Position numbers and translations under genes: made by a program. From Verrucomicrobiales bacterium (GTDB lineage Bacteria > Verrucomicrobiota > Verrucomicrobiia > Limisphaerales > J093), in assembly GCA_015075445.1 (NCBI GenBank), contig JABTUJ010000014.1:62001-126000 (forward strand): DNA of 64,000 bases, given 5' to 3'. The notes beneath the pieces are model-generated. The model searched no databases. It saw nothing but the letters and a program-made list of their open reading frames with translations, and was not told the origin of the DNA. Positions 1 through 9,182 of this stretch are shown here, in pieces. How positions within the stretch are numbered: the stretch's first letter is position 1; the number at the start of each line of letters is the position of its first letter.

Positions 1-2168
1 CGGGCGCCGTCGTGGGACAGGCGGAGACCGGTGGCGCTCTGGCGCTCCGGCATGCTGAACGACGCCAGCGGTTGACCGGTGTCCGGTTCGACCACGGCCA
101 CGGCCTGGCGACTCTGGGATGTCACGAGCCAGCGGGCATGGCGCGGCCAGGCCTGAAAGGCCGCGACCTCTGTGCCCGGGGTGGCCGTAGTGAGCGTCCG
201 CTCAACTTGCCAGTCGCCGGTTCGCCACAGGGCCAGATTCCCAACGTTCCCGCCGCCGAGCCATTGGCCGTCGGGGCTGAAACCCACTACGCCCGGGGTG
301 TCAAACGAGCCGACCACCTTGCCGGTGTGGGTGTCCCAGACCGTGGGGCCAGGGTTGGGCCCGACGTCTTTGCCCACCGCCGCCCAACGGCCGTCGGGGC
401 TGAGGCCGAACCGGCCTGCGCCCGTGGCGGTGCCGGCGAGCGAGGGATAGTAGATGCGGCCGCGTCCCGCGAGCGCGACCGGCGGACGTTCGCCGAGGAG
501 GTCGAGCACGAGCATTTCGAGGTTGGGCAACTCGACCAGGGCCGTGCGGCCGTCGAGGCTGAGGGTGGCTTGCCGGGCCTCGGCATCGGCCGGCAGCGGC
601 AGGGAGCGGCGGGAGGCGATGCCGGTGAGTTGGCCGGCGGTGTTGGTGGCGATGCCCCACCATTCGAGAAGGCCGGCGTAGCAGATCAGCAGACCGTCGT
701 TCCGCGGGCCGAACGTGACGGACCAGGACGCGAAGCGCTGCCGGGAGTGGGAGGGAGGGAACCGCTCGAACTGGTCGCGATCCGAGGTGGTGAGGTCCCA
801 GAGTTGGAGGCCTTGCGGGGCCAGGGCGGCAAGCCAGCGTCCGTCGGGAGAGAGGTCGAAGGGCCGGTTGGGTTCGTTGCCGTACGCCTGCACGGGCAGG
901 GTACGCACGGATTGCGGCGTGACCAGTCGCCAGCGGCCCAGGCCGGCGACGCCGCGGACGAACCCGATCTCCGCGCCGTCCTGGTGGAAACGGAGGGCTT
1001 CGCCTTCGCTGGTGCGGAGGAGTTCCTGGCCTTGCTCGCAATCCCACAGCCGGGTGGTGCGGTCGTTGCCGGCAGTCAGCAGCCACCGGTTGTCGGGGCT
1101 GAAGGCGAGGGTACCGACGAATTCGGCGTGGCCGGTGAGCACGTGGAAGTGCTCGGGCGCGAAGTCCCAGAGGAAGACATCGCCGTGCGTGCAGGCCACG
1201 GCCAATTTGCCGCCGTCACCGGACCACTCGATCCGGCCGATCTCGGCGGGATGGTCAAGGGTGCGAACCGTCTCGCGGGTTTGGTAGTTGACCAGTCGCA
1301 CCTGTCGACCGGACCCGAGGGCGAGCCACGGCCGGTGGGGAGCAATGGCGCAGGCATAGTAAGGACCGACGCCGGGGACCGCGATCTCCTCGCCAGTGGC
1401 GAGTTCGAGCAAGGACAGGCCTTCGCCGCCGGACAGGGTGGGATGGTGGTAGGCAAACCAGCGCCCGTCCGGGCTGAAGACCGGTGGGATGAGGCTGCCG
1501 GGTCCGGGCAGCGTGCGGACCAGCACGGGCTGGGCGTCTTCGAGCCGCCACACAAGCAGGGCGCTGTCGAGAAATCCCAGGCCCAGGTGACGTCCGTCCG
1601 GGCTGAACCGGGCCCAGGTCACGATGCGGTTGGTGCCCAGGCGGGCCGTCGCGGGATCGAGGTTCACCAGCAGGTGATCATCGTGGAGGCGCCGCAGCTC
1701 AGTGGCACCGGTGCGGTGCACGCGGGCGAACTGAGTGAAGTCCGGGGTGAGGTCATGGAAGTGGAAGTCCTCCGTGGACGGTGCGGCGAGGAAGGGCAGT
1801 TCTTCGAAGTCGAGAAGGCTCAAGCAGGCGATGGCTTCGTTGCGCAGCTCGAGGGATGGCCGAAGGGCGGCGGCCTGCCGGAGCGCAGCGAGAGCGCGGC
1901 TGCGGGAGCCGGCGCGGGCGGTGAGCCGGTGGGCGCGGGCTTGTTCGAGGTACGCGTGCCAGAGCTGTTGCTCGCTTACCCGCTGCGAGGTTTCGGCGCG
2001 CTGCTGGTTGCGCCAGGCCTGGACGCTGGCCAGCACGGCGGCAAGCGCGAGGATGAGCACAGCGGCCAGGATGGCGGCGACCGCCGTGTGGGTCCGGAGC
2101 ATGGCACGCCGGACGGTGTCACGCTGGCGCTGCAGTTCGGTCTCGGATGGACGTTCGTTTTCGATCAT
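1..2168 (-). CDS. WD40-repeat protein with N-terminal membrane anchor (partial, runs off the left edge)
   Basis: The minus-strand frame from an ATG at 2168 stays open to base 1, so the C-terminus is missing. Residues about 24-45 form one strong transmembrane helix, followed by a charged helical stretch and the phrase SLELRNEAIACLSL. WD40-like blades follow, with repeated FSPDGRW and LWD motifs (for example around 1080-1100, 870-840 and 400-370). In this lineage the same TM-helix-WD40 layout is usually fused behind a Ser/Thr protein kinase. No kinase domain is visible upstream here, so this may be a stand-alone or truncated version. A scaffold or sensor role is inferred. The opposite strand is also open for 2.2 kb, but its translation is low-complexity and lacks domains. 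Confidence 0.8.
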   Translation of the reverse strand, partial: MIENERPSETELQRQRDTVRRAMLRTHTAVAAILAAVLILALAAVLASVQAWRNQQRAETSQRVSEQQLWHAYLEQARAHRLTARAGSRSRALAALRQAAALRPSLELRNEAIACLSLLDFEELPFLAAPSTEDFHFHDLTPDFTQFARVHRTGATELRRLHDDHLLVNLDPATARLGTNRIVTWARFSPDGRHLGLGFLDSALLVWRLEDAQPVLVRTLPGPGSLIPPVFSPDGRWFAYHHPTLSGGEGLSLLELATGEEIAVPGVGPYYACAIAPHRPWLALGSGRQVRLVNYQTRETVRTLDHPAEIGRIEWSGDGGKLAVACTHGDVFLWDFAPEHFHVLTGHAEFVGTLAFSPDNRWLLTAGNDRTTRLWDCEQGQELLRTSEGEALRFHQDGAEIGFVRGVAGLGRWRLVTPQSVRTLPVQAYGNEPNRPFDLSPDGRWLAALAPQGLQLWDLTTSDRDQFERFPPSHSRQRFASWSVTFGPRNDGLLICYAGLLEWWGIATNTAGQLTGIASRRSLPLPADAEARQATLSLDGRTALVELPNLEMLVLDLLGERPPVALAGRGRIYYPSLAGTATGAGRFGLSPDGRWAAVGKDVGPNPGPTVWDTHTGKVVGSFDTPGVVGFSPDGQWLGGGNVGNLALWRTGDWQVERTLTTATPGTEVAAFQAWPRHARWLVTSQSRQAVAVVEPDTGQPLASFSMPERQSATGLRLSHDGA

Positions 2169-2606
2169 GCGCCTCGGCTGCCCGGCGTGCCGCAGATGTT
2201 CGCCACAAGGGAACACCCAGAGCACAAACGAACCCAGGTCGCTCTGCCAGGGTACGGAGCGACCCGAGCGGGACGGTAGCACTTGTCGCGGGCCTGGCGA
2301 GTGTGCGTCTCGCGCACAGGGCGCGAGGCCTGCCTCGGTCTGCTGCCAGATCGCTGCCAGTCGCTCTCCCAAGGGATTTCCGAATTCCGGACGCACGACC
2401 AGCCGCCAACGCCGGAGATCCTCTGGCCAACGCCTGAGGCGTTCCGGTGAGCCGTCCTCGTCAACGCCGGAGGCGTTCCAGAAGGTAGCCGGAGATCGCC
2501 GCGGGGCGGCGATCTCCGGTCTCGCGGGCGGAATCGAGGGCACCCCGGAGGGGGTGCCAGAGGTCGGGGCCGGGGCGGCGACCTACGGCTTGAGCTCGGG
2601 AGGTCG
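2169..2606. repeat. Gene-free interval with hairpin repeats
   Basis: No credible gene. The right half holds a chain of short inverted repeats. Two near-palindromic copies built on AACGCC(T/G)GAGGCGTT lie at about 2430-2445 and 2463-2477. A perfect 14-bp-arm hairpin with a GGG loop is at 2489-2519. An 8-bp-arm hairpin (GGCACCCC/GGGGTGCC) is at 2539-2558. They lie between two minus-strand genes and may act as transcript-end structures or REP-like elements. Confidence 0.7.
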
Positions 2607-3347
2607 TCAGCCGGCGGGCGCGAGACGGGCCAGGCCGGCAGCCGCGGCGGACTGGACGTGGCGCGGCTGGGCTTCGCCCTGGCACCAGGCGTAAAGCTCA
2701 CGGGCCAGGTCGCGGTGTTCGGCCGCAGGCAACCGTTCGGCGCACGCAAGACAGGCGTCGGCCAGAACCGGTCGAAGGACGGCGGGTGCGTGAGGAAGGA
2801 AGGCGCGCAGGGCGGCGCCGGCCTCGGGGCTCGCGATGTCGCCCAACGCGGCCACGGCGGCGGTGGCGGTCGGCTCGTCGGAGTCGCGCAGGAGGCTCGC
2901 GAGCAGGGCAACGCTGGCCGTTTCCCGACGGCGACCCAGGGACGTAATGGCCCCCACACGCAGCAGGCCGGTGAGTCTCGGAATCGCGTCGCGCAGGGCC
3001 TGGCCAGCCGCGGGGTCGGGCAGGACTTCGAGCGTGCCGCGGGCGGCGTGGGCGACGGCCGGATCGTTCAGGAACGCGGCGAGTGCCGGCACGGCGGGGG
3101 CCGTGCCGATGAGGATGAGTTGGCGACAGATGTACTCGCGCGCTTCGGGCGGGGTGTCGGGGTGGAGGAGGGACAGCAGGCGGGTCTGGAGTTCGCGCGC
3201 GCTCGCGGGGTCGGTGGTGGCCTGGGCAACGGCGTCGTCGAGCGGAAGGAGCGGGCCGCGCGGGGAGCCGGCCGTGTAGCGGGCGAGGGCGTCGAGGGCC
3301 TGTTGGAGGGCGGCGGCAGAAAGGCGGTCGAGGGCGGGAGGCGTCAT
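2607..3347 (-). CDS. HEAT-repeat domain protein
   Basis: A 246-residue, almost entirely alpha-helical protein rich in Ala and Leu. Repeating helical pairs of the HEAT/PBS-lyase type are visible, for example VPALAAFLNDPAVAHAA, LRVGAITSLGRR and ATAAVAALGDIASPEAG. Such proteins are generally protein-binding scaffolds; no catalytic motif is seen. The start at 3347 is chosen because its ATG overlaps the stop of the upstream ThuA-fusion gene as ATGA, which implies translational coupling. A longer frame from 3389 would overlap that gene by 46 bases. The partner and process are unknown, but coupling suggests a link to the upstream sugar-related protein. Confidence 0.75.
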   Translation of the reverse strand: MTPPALDRLSAAALQQALDALARYTAGSPRGPLLPLDDAVAQATTDPASARELQTRLLSLLHPDTPPEAREYICRQLILIGTAPAVPALAAFLNDPAVAHAARGTLEVLPDPAAGQALRDAIPRLTGLLRVGAITSLGRRRETASVALLASLLRDSDEPTATAAVAALGDIASPEAGAALRAFLPHAPAVLRPVLADACLACAERLPAAEHRDLARELYAWCQGEAQPRHVQSAAAAGLARLAPAG

Positions 3348-5080
3348 GGCGTGAGGCTGAGGGTGAGCTGGTTGAAGAAGGCGGCGCACTGCGCGACCGC
3401 GTCCAGGTTATTGTCGAAGTCCTTCGAATACTCGAGGCCGATCATGGTGGGCCGGATGCCCCGTTCGTGAAGCGTGCGGAAGATCTCGGCGGAACGGCCT
3501 TGTCCCGTGCCCCAGGGGACGTCGGAGCCTTGGGGGCTGAGCTCGTGCAGGTCGTGCATCTGCAGGGTGATCAGGCGGGAGCCGAGCTGGCGGATGCCGG
3601 CCACCGGATCGAGGCCCGCCCGCATCCAGTAGCCGACGTCCGCCGCGGCGCCGAGGCGGGGACTGCGGCCCTGGCAGACCTTGAGGATGGCTTCCGGGCT
3701 CCAGTAGTGCGGCGAGGCCTTCGGGTCGTGATTGTGGAGGGCCACGTTGATCCCGTACGCGTCGGCGAAGCGTTCGATGGTGTCGAGGGATTCGAGCTTG
3801 GGTTCGGTCATGAAGGTCTCGATGCCGAGCTTGCGGCCGAATTCGAACACGCGGCGGCAGCCGGCTTCGTCGCCCGGGATCTCCTGAATGTAGAAGGTGA
3901 GCAGGTGCAGGCCGGCGTCGGCGAGCTTGAGGCGGACGGCGCGCAGTTCGTCGTCGCTGAGGCCGGGCTCGAAGTTCTTCGGGATTTCGGGGCTGAGCTT
4001 CTGGAAGCTGAGACCGCCGACGTAGGAGAGGCCCAGTTGGGCGGCGCGGTCGAGGGTCTCGAAGAACGTCATCCGGTGCAGGGTGTAAGCCTCGAGACCG
4101 AGCCGCCAGCCGAGGTTCTCCTGCGCGCGCATCGCCGGGGTGAGCCGGGCGCTGGGCGTTGTGGGAGCCGGCAGGTCGCCCAGGGCAAACTGGATGGCGT
4201 CCTGGTAGAACTCGAGCATCAGCGGGTTCCAGAAGACATAGGGGTTGTGCGCAATCGTGCAGTAGAACGTGCGGCCGCGACCGTAGCGGCGGATCCAGGC
4301 GAGGGCGAAGTCGTTGTCCGCACGTTCGAGCTGGCCGAAACCGCGGCCCTGCTGCAGGTCGGTCTTGGCGGTGTCAATGCTGAAGAGCAGCCGGAGACGC
4401 TGGCGCGAGTAAGGGTCGCCGACGCGGAAGAATTCGTCGCGGAACTCCCAGCCCTGGCCGCGAAAGACGGCGTTCAGCGGGTGGGTCGGGTCATCGAGTT
4501 TGATGAAGACATGCTCGGTGTTCTCGCGGTGGTTGGCGCCGCGCGCGCCGATCATGTACCCAAACTCCGGCCAGTCTTCGACCGCGCCCGGCCATTGCGT
4601 GAAGGCGACGGTGGTGCCGTGCAGGCCGAGCAACCCCCCGCCGCCGGTGACGAACTCGACCAGGTTCTGCCGCAGCTCGGGGTCGGTGAAGAGGTTGCCC
4701 ACATTGTTGTTGAAGCAGACCGCATCGAACTGCCGCAGACTCTCGCTACGAAAGACCTCGGGGTCGCGGCTGACAACGGCTTGGAAAGCGCCGGTCTTCT
4801 CGCCCATGAGGGTGAAGGCGTGGTTGGCGTACTCGGCCGAGGGATGGCCGCCGTACCCGACGTTCCGCACGAACAACAGCAGCTTCCGGGGTATCTGGGG
4901 GGTGACCCGGGCGCGGGACGGGAGCGCCGACCGGATCTTGTCGAGGTCCGCCTCGGGAAGGGGTTTCAGACCGGCGGGAGGCGCCTCGGCGCCGGTGGCG
5001 GGGAGCAGGGTGGAAGTGAGCCCGCCAAGGCCCACGGCGAGCAGGAGCACAGGGAGCAAAGGGCGCTGCAGGAGGTTCAT
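3344..5080 (-). CDS. ThuA-like domain fused to sugar phosphate isomerase/epimerase (AP-endonuclease family 2 TIM barrel)
   Basis: A 578-residue protein with a Sec-type signal (MNLLQRPLLPVLLLAVGLGG). Residues about 50-270 match ThuA-like (trehalose-utilisation) domains, with GGGGLLGLHGTT and the closing GRTFYCTIAHNPYVFW segment. Residues about 300-575 form a xylose-isomerase-like TIM barrel, with GLEAYTLHRM, NVALHNHDP, AAADVGYW and IGLEYSKDF. The His, Asp and Glu in these motifs fit the usual metal ligands. Both families act on sugars in PVC bacteria, so periplasmic carbohydrate processing is inferred and the substrate is unknown. The start at 5080 is preferred over an upstream extension to 5488 because it opens the signal peptide. 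It is coupled to the HEAT gene downstream. Confidence 0.85.
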   Translation of the reverse strand: MNLLQRPLLPVLLLAVGLGGLTSTLLPATGAEAPPAGLKPLPEADLDKIRSALPSRARVTPQIPRKLLLFVRNVGYGGHPSAEYANHAFTLMGEKTGAFQAVVSRDPEVFRSESLRQFDAVCFNNNVGNLFTDPELRQNLVEFVTGGGGLLGLHGTTVAFTQWPGAVEDWPEFGYMIGARGANHRENTEHVFIKLDDPTHPLNAVFRGQGWEFRDEFFRVGDPYSRQRLRLLFSIDTAKTDLQQGRGFGQLERADNDFALAWIRRYGRGRTFYCTIAHNPYVFWNPLMLEFYQDAIQFALGDLPAPTTPSARLTPAMRAQENLGWRLGLEAYTLHRMTFFETLDRAAQLGLSYVGGLSFQKLSPEIPKNFEPGLSDDELRAVRLKLADAGLHLLTFYIQEIPGDEAGCRRVFEFGRKLGIETFMTEPKLESLDTIERFADAYGINVALHNHDPKASPHYWSPEAILKVCQGRSPRLGAAADVGYWMRAGLDPVAGIRQLGSRLITLQMHDLHELSPQGSDVPWGTGQGRSAEIFRTLHERGIRPTMIGLEYSKDFDNNLDAVAQCAAFFNQLTLSLTP

Positions 5081-5336
5081 GCTGGCGCGCAGTTTCCCAG
5101 ACGACCGGAGGAAAGGGCAAAGGAAAAAGCCCGCGAAATGGGAAGGGCACGGCGGGGAGGACGGGTGGCCCGCGAAAGGCGCGAAGGGACGCGAAAGAGT
5201 GCAGGGCGGGAGGGCGGACGGTTCATCGTTGCGGGCTGGGAAACGGCCACGAAGAATGCGGGCGTTGTTCCCACGTGGCTGAGGCGTTGGCGTCGGGAGT
5301 GAAGCGCGACGGCTTCGCCAGGTCGTGGGCTCCGCT

Positions 5337-6251
5337 GTGAAGCACGTGTTGCACCGACTGGCGTTCATGGTCCCGCTGCTGCTGGGGATCAGTCTCGCGG
5401 CCTTTGCGCTGATCCGCCTGGCGCCCGGCGGTCCCTTTGACCGGGAACGGCAGGTGCCGCCGGAAATCGAGCGGCAGTTGAACGCCAAGTACCACCTCGA
5501 CCAACCGGTCTGGCGCCAGTACCTGATCTACCTGGGTGGCTTGACGCGAGGGGACCTCGGGCCCTCGATGCGGTATCGGAACCACACGGTGAACGACATC
5601 CTCGCCGCGGGTCTGCCGGTGTCGTTGACCATCGGGTTGCTGGCGTTTGGCTTGGCCGTGGGGTTGGGCGTGCCGCTGGGGTTTGTCACGGCGATCCGGC
5701 GCGGGCGTTGGCCAGACCAATGGGGCAGCCTGGCGGCGCTGACGGCGATCTGCGTCCCGACGTTCGTGGCCGGGCCGGTGCTGGTGATGGTGTTGGGGGT
5801 GAAGCTGCGCTGGTTTCCGGTCGCCTTGTGGGGGTCGCCCTGGCACCTGGTGCTGCCGGTTGTCACGCTGGGCCTCTACTTCGCCGGGCGGGTGGCGCGG
5901 TTGATGCGCGAGGGCATGCTCAAGACGCTGCCCGCGGAGTTCATCGTCACCGCCCGGGCCAAGGGACTCTCCGAAGGCCGCATCTTCTGGCGCCACGCGT
6001 TTCGGCTCGGCGTGCTCCCGGTGGTGTCGTATGCGGGGCCGTTGCTGGCGGACCTGCTGACCGGCTCGTTCGTGGTGGAGAATCTCTTCCAACTTCCCGG
6101 CCTGGGCGTGTTCATGGTGAACAGCTCGCTGAACCGCGATTACACGATGGTGGTGGGGCTGGTGCTGCTGTACGCGGTGATGTTGCTGGTGCTGAACCTG
6201 ATCGTGGACGTGGCTTATGTCTGGCTGGATCCGCGCGTGCGCCATGAGTGA
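5337..6251 (+). CDS. oppB: ABC transporter permease, OppB/DppB type
   Basis: An inner-membrane permease of about 304 residues for peptide or nickel-type ABC importers. It has the N-terminal helix and APGGPFD motif, then GDLGPSM and five further hydrophobic helices. The EAA loop that contacts the ATPase is EFIVTARAKGLSEGRIFWRHAFR, and the terminal ENLFQLPGLG and DPRVRHE motifs are typical of the family. GTG starts are possible at 5325 and 5337; 5337 gives the usual Opp-type N-terminus. It overlaps oppC by 8 bases. No binding protein or ATPase gene is adjacent, so the complex must be completed from elsewhere. Confidence 0.88.
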   Translation: MKHVLHRLAFMVPLLLGISLAAFALIRLAPGGPFDRERQVPPEIERQLNAKYHLDQPVWRQYLIYLGGLTRGDLGPSMRYRNHTVNDILAAGLPVSLTIGLLAFGLAVGLGVPLGFVTAIRRGRWPDQWGSLAALTAICVPTFVAGPVLVMVLGVKLRWFPVALWGSPWHLVLPVVTLGLYFAGRVARLMREGMLKTLPAEFIVTARAKGLSEGRIFWRHAFRLGVLPVVSYAGPLLADLLTGSFVVENLFQLPGLGVFMVNSSLNRDYTMVVGLVLLYAVMLLVLNLIVDVAYVWLDPRVRHE

Positions 6252-7209
6252 ACCGGCGGACACAAGGCACGCGGCCGACGCACCGCGGACGGCAGCGCGC
6301 GCCAGCCCGACGCGTCAGGCGTGGCGGCGGTTTTGGCAAAACCGGGCAGCGGTGGTGAGCGCGGTTCTTCTGGCCGGCCTGGGGTTGGGCGTGTTGGTCG
6401 GACCAGCGTTGTCGGCCTACGCACCGGACGCGTTTGTCGGCGGGCAGTTTGAACCGCCCTCCTGGCGACATTGGGCCGGGACGGACGTGCATGGTCGCGA
6501 CCTGCTCACGCGGGTGTTGGTGGGCGCGCGGCTTTCGCTGGTGGTGGGAGCCGTGGGCACGGCGGTGAGCCTGGTCCTGGGGGTGCTCTGGGGTGCCCTG
6601 GCCGGTTACGTGGGCGGGCGCGTGGACGCATGGATGATGCGGACGGTGGACGGGTTGTACGCGATGCCGACGCTGGTGTTCGTCATCGTCGTCGTGACCG
6701 TGTTGAACGGGTTGGTGGAGCAGTGGGAAGGTGCAGGAGGGACCGCCGTGCCCGCCGTGTGGATCCGAACGGCGGGGTTGCTGCTCGGCATTGCCGCGGT
6801 GTCCTGGCTGACCATGGCCCGGATTGTCCGGGGCGAGGTGTTGTCGTTGCGGACGCGGCCGTTCGTCGAAGCCAGCCGGGCCCTGGGTGCCGGCACCGCG
6901 AGGATCGTCCTGCGGCATATCCTGCCCAACGTCAGCGGCGTGGTGATCGTCTACCTCGCGCTGACCGTCCCGACGGTGATGTTGTATGAGTCGTTCCTGA
7001 GCTTTCTGGGACTGGGTTTGCAGCCGCCGCAGGCCAGCCTCGGTTCCTTGATTGCGGAGGGCGCGACCCAGATCAACCCGATCCGGGTCTACTGGTGGAT
7101 GATCGTCGCGCCGGCGGGCACGCTGGTGACGTTGTTGCTGGCGCTCAACTTCGTGGCAGACGGCCTGCGCGACGCGTTCGACCCCCGGGCAAGGCACCCG
7201 GGCGCCTGA
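6244..7209 (+). CDS. oppC: ABC transporter permease, OppC/DppC type
   Basis: A partner permease of 321 residues. The N-terminal region has RFWQNRAAVVSAVLLAGL, and the family hallmarks HWAGTDVHGRDLLTRVLVGARLSL, ASRALGAG (EAA loop) and FLSFLGLGLQPP follow, ending in DGLRDAFDPR. The ATG at 6244 sits inside the last codons of oppB (ATGAGTGA), so the two are co-translated. It forms the heterodimeric channel of a peptide-type importer with OppB. It converges on the next gene with one base between the two stops, leaving no room for a terminator. Confidence 0.88.
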   Translation: MSEPADTRHAADAPRTAARASPTRQAWRRFWQNRAAVVSAVLLAGLGLGVLVGPALSAYAPDAFVGGQFEPPSWRHWAGTDVHGRDLLTRVLVGARLSLVVGAVGTAVSLVLGVLWGALAGYVGGRVDAWMMRTVDGLYAMPTLVFVIVVVTVLNGLVEQWEGAGGTAVPAVWIRTAGLLLGIAAVSWLTMARIVRGEVLSLRTRPFVEASRALGAGTARIVLRHILPNVSGVVIVYLALTVPTVMLYESFLSFLGLGLQPPQASLGSLIAEGATQINPIRVYWWMIVAPAGTLVTLLLALNFVADGLRDAFDPRARHPGA

Positions 7210-7210
7210 G

Positions 7211-8392
7211 TCACGACGGGTTCAGGGGGTCGAGCGGCTCTGCGGGCTCCGAGCGGTGTGGGGTGGGCGCGGGCGCGGTGGGAGGCTTGATGCGCCGGGG
7301 AGGCGGTTCCGGGGCCGGGGGCTCCGGGCGATCCGAGGGCCGGGCGCGCGACGGAAGCGCAGGGGCAGCGAACGGCTCGCGCGGCGGAGGGACCGGCGGC
7401 GCGGGAAGCACCGTCGGGACAGCGAAAGGATTCCGGGGATCGGCCGGAGGCTCGCCGCTGCCGAGGACCGAGGGGGCCGAGGGTGTTTCAGGAACGTCCC
7501 CCCTCGCCGATGACGGGTCGGGTTCGGAGTTGAGGTTCGGATCGCCGGGAGGCGTCGCGAAGGGCGATGTGGCCCCCGTGATCGGCGATGGCCGGACCAC
7601 AAAAGGGGATGCCCGGACAAGCCGAGGCAGGCAGGGGATGGCGCCGAACAGCAGGATGAGACTGTAGAGATGGGCCAAGGCCCACGTCACCAGGAGATCG
7701 GGCAGCCGGAAGCCGCGCCCGGCATAGAGAACAAGCCCGAGCGCAGTGGCCAGCGCGAAGGGCGCAAACGTCGCGAAAGCCGCCTTCCAGCAGCCCCGCA
7801 ACGGAACTTCCCGACGCAGCAGCAACGCGAGGGCCCGGGCGAGGGGCGCCAGGACCAGCGCCCATCCCGCCCAGGCCAGGATCATCGCCACGACAAACGC
7901 CGTGGGTAGACCGAGGCGGAAATGCGGACGCCATGCCGCCCAGAGAGGTTGCAGGGTCGGCTGATTCAGCGCCAGATGCAGCCGGTAGGGGTAGGGCATG
8001 ACCCAGTAGCCGAACAGGGATTGCGCCGTCAACGTGTCGGCCGTGCATTCGAAGGTCACATCCGCAGATTGGCCGGCGACGGGACCGAAGTTCGGGTTGA
8101 CCAGGAGCCGGACGAACCCGTTGTTCGCAAGCTCCACGGCTTGGGGGCTCGGCCACAGCAGCCGGCCGTCCCGGATCTCCCCGCTCGCCGGCAGCCGCTC
8201 AAGGGCGAGGTCCAATGCCGGAAACCAAGCCGCGACGAAATAGCGGTCGGCCGCCAGCCCCAGCAGCATGGCCGTCAGGATCACCACCCCCCAGGCGCGC
8301 AGCGCCCCGGCAGTCGCAAAGGCGGCCACGCCGCCAAACGTAAACGGCTGCCAGGCGGTCCCTTCAGAACCGCCCGGCGGCGACGGATTCAT
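7211..8392 (-). CDS. Membrane protein of unknown function with a proline-rich tail
   Basis: A 393-residue protein not assigned to a named family. About four transmembrane helices are visible: residues ~33-52, ~163-185, ~203-225 and ~232-252. An extracytoplasmic loop lies between the first two and includes the segment RLLVNPNFGPVAGQS. The last ~130 residues are disordered and rich in Pro, Ala, Ser and Arg (PAPPVPPPREPF), probably cytoplasmic. It lies 12 bases downstream of the small gene at 8405 and is probably co-transcribed with it. The layout recalls YIP1-like small membrane proteins, but no diagnostic motif supports that. Confidence 0.65.
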   Translation of the reverse strand: MNPSPPGGSEGTAWQPFTFGGVAAFATAGALRAWGVVILTAMLLGLAADRYFVAAWFPALDLALERLPASGEIRDGRLLWPSPQAVELANNGFVRLLVNPNFGPVAGQSADVTFECTADTLTAQSLFGYWVMPYPYRLHLALNQPTLQPLWAAWRPHFRLGLPTAFVVAMILAWAGWALVLAPLARALALLLRREVPLRGCWKAAFATFAPFALATALGLVLYAGRGFRLPDLLVTWALAHLYSLILLFGAIPCLPRLVRASPFVVRPSPITGATSPFATPPGDPNLNSEPDPSSARGDVPETPSAPSVLGSGEPPADPRNPFAVPTVLPAPPVPPPREPFAAPALPSRARPSDRPEPPAPEPPPRRIKPPTAPAPTPHRSEPAEPLDPLNPS

Positions 8393-8404
8393 GAAGCGCG
8401 CGGG

Positions 8405-8857
8405 TTATTCCGCAGCCGGCGCGGGGGTGGGCCCGGGCGGCTGAGCGGGCTTGGGCGGCGGTTGGAGAATGACCGGAACCGGCGAGCGCAGCTTCATGAC
8501 GTCGTCGACCAGCACTTCGACGTAGTAGACACCCGGTTGGGTGAACTCGACGCCGGCGAACAAGGTCACGTTCGTCGAGTGGTGCGTGGCATCCTGCAGC
8601 GCAAAACGCACCTCGCTCTTGCGAATCACCGTGGTGCCGTCCGGGGCCACCAGGCGGACGCTTTCGACGAACTGGCCCACCCCCGCCGTCCAGCGGTTGT
8701 AGACGCAGAGCTTGAAGGCCTTGATCGGAAGCTGCGGCACGCGAACGTAGCCCAGGATCCCCACCAGAATGAAGTTGCCGGTCGCCTCCTGGCGCACGTC
8801 TTCACACAGCAACGAGGCTTGTAGGTCCGGCAGTATGCGGGTCGGATTCATGTTCAA
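8405..8857 (-). CDS. Conserved small protein, DUF6941-like beta-sandwich
   Basis: A 150-residue protein beginning MNMNPTRILPDLQASLLCEDVRQ; the ATG six bases further in is an equal start candidate. The core is beta-rich, with alternating strands such as NFILVGILGYVRV, VRLVAPDGTTV and PGVYYVEVLVDD. It ends in a Pro-rich tail (PPPKPAQPPGPTPAPAAE). The pattern of a short N-terminal C-E-D helix followed by a ligand-type beta-sandwich resembles the DUF6941 family. That assignment is from memory and should be tested. No signal peptide is present. Probably the first gene of a two-gene minus-strand unit with the membrane protein at 7211. Confidence 0.6.
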   Translation of the reverse strand: MNMNPTRILPDLQASLLCEDVRQEATGNFILVGILGYVRVPQLPIKAFKLCVYNRWTAGVGQFVESVRLVAPDGTTVIRKSEVRFALQDATHHSTNVTLFAGVEFTQPGVYYVEVLVDDVMKLRSPVPVILQPPPKPAQPPGPTPAPAAE

Positions 8858-9182
8858 TTCGAATCGGTTGCCGTGACTGTGACTGCCGCACGAAGGATTT
8901 CAAAGCTCCAAGTTCAAAGCTCAAAGTTCAAGGGAAGGTCCAAACGCAAAGCTCAAAATTCAAGGGAAGCTCCGGATGCAAAGCGCAAAGCCAAGGGAAG
9001 GTCCAAACGCAAAGCTCAAAGTTCAAGGGAAGTCCCAAGCGGGAAGATCCAATGGCCCCGCTGGCGGCTGCGGCCTTGGGGCTTGGCTCCTGGGGCTTCC
9101 CTTGAGCTTTGAACTTGGAGCTTTGAACTTCCGTGGGAATTCGTTTTGTCAACGGCGCGAATCGAAGGCATTTTGCCGCGCG
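8858..9182. repeat. AAGCTCAAAGTTCAAGGGAA-type low-complexity inverted repeat upstream of nuoI
   Basis: From about 8897 to 9035 the sequence is a patchwork of imperfect copies of CAAAGCTCAAAGTTCAAGGGAAG(G/A)TCC. At about 9095-9131 two copies occur in opposite orientation (TTCCCTTGAGCTTTGAACTTGG). The whole block could fold into a long hairpin. It translates to repetitive SKFKAQGKSQ-like peptides in open frames on both strands, which I regard as non-coding. The same family recurs at 57.3-57.9 kb and 63.3-64.0 kb. It separates nuoI from the divergent gene at 8405 and must contain or border the nuo promoter, which I could not pinpoint. Confidence 0.8.

Noticed and set aside
12..2279. 755-residue open frame on the plus strand
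   Set aside because: It is antisense to the WD40 gene. Its translation is low-complexity with no domain pattern, whereas the minus frame shows repeated FSPDGRW and LWD motifs.
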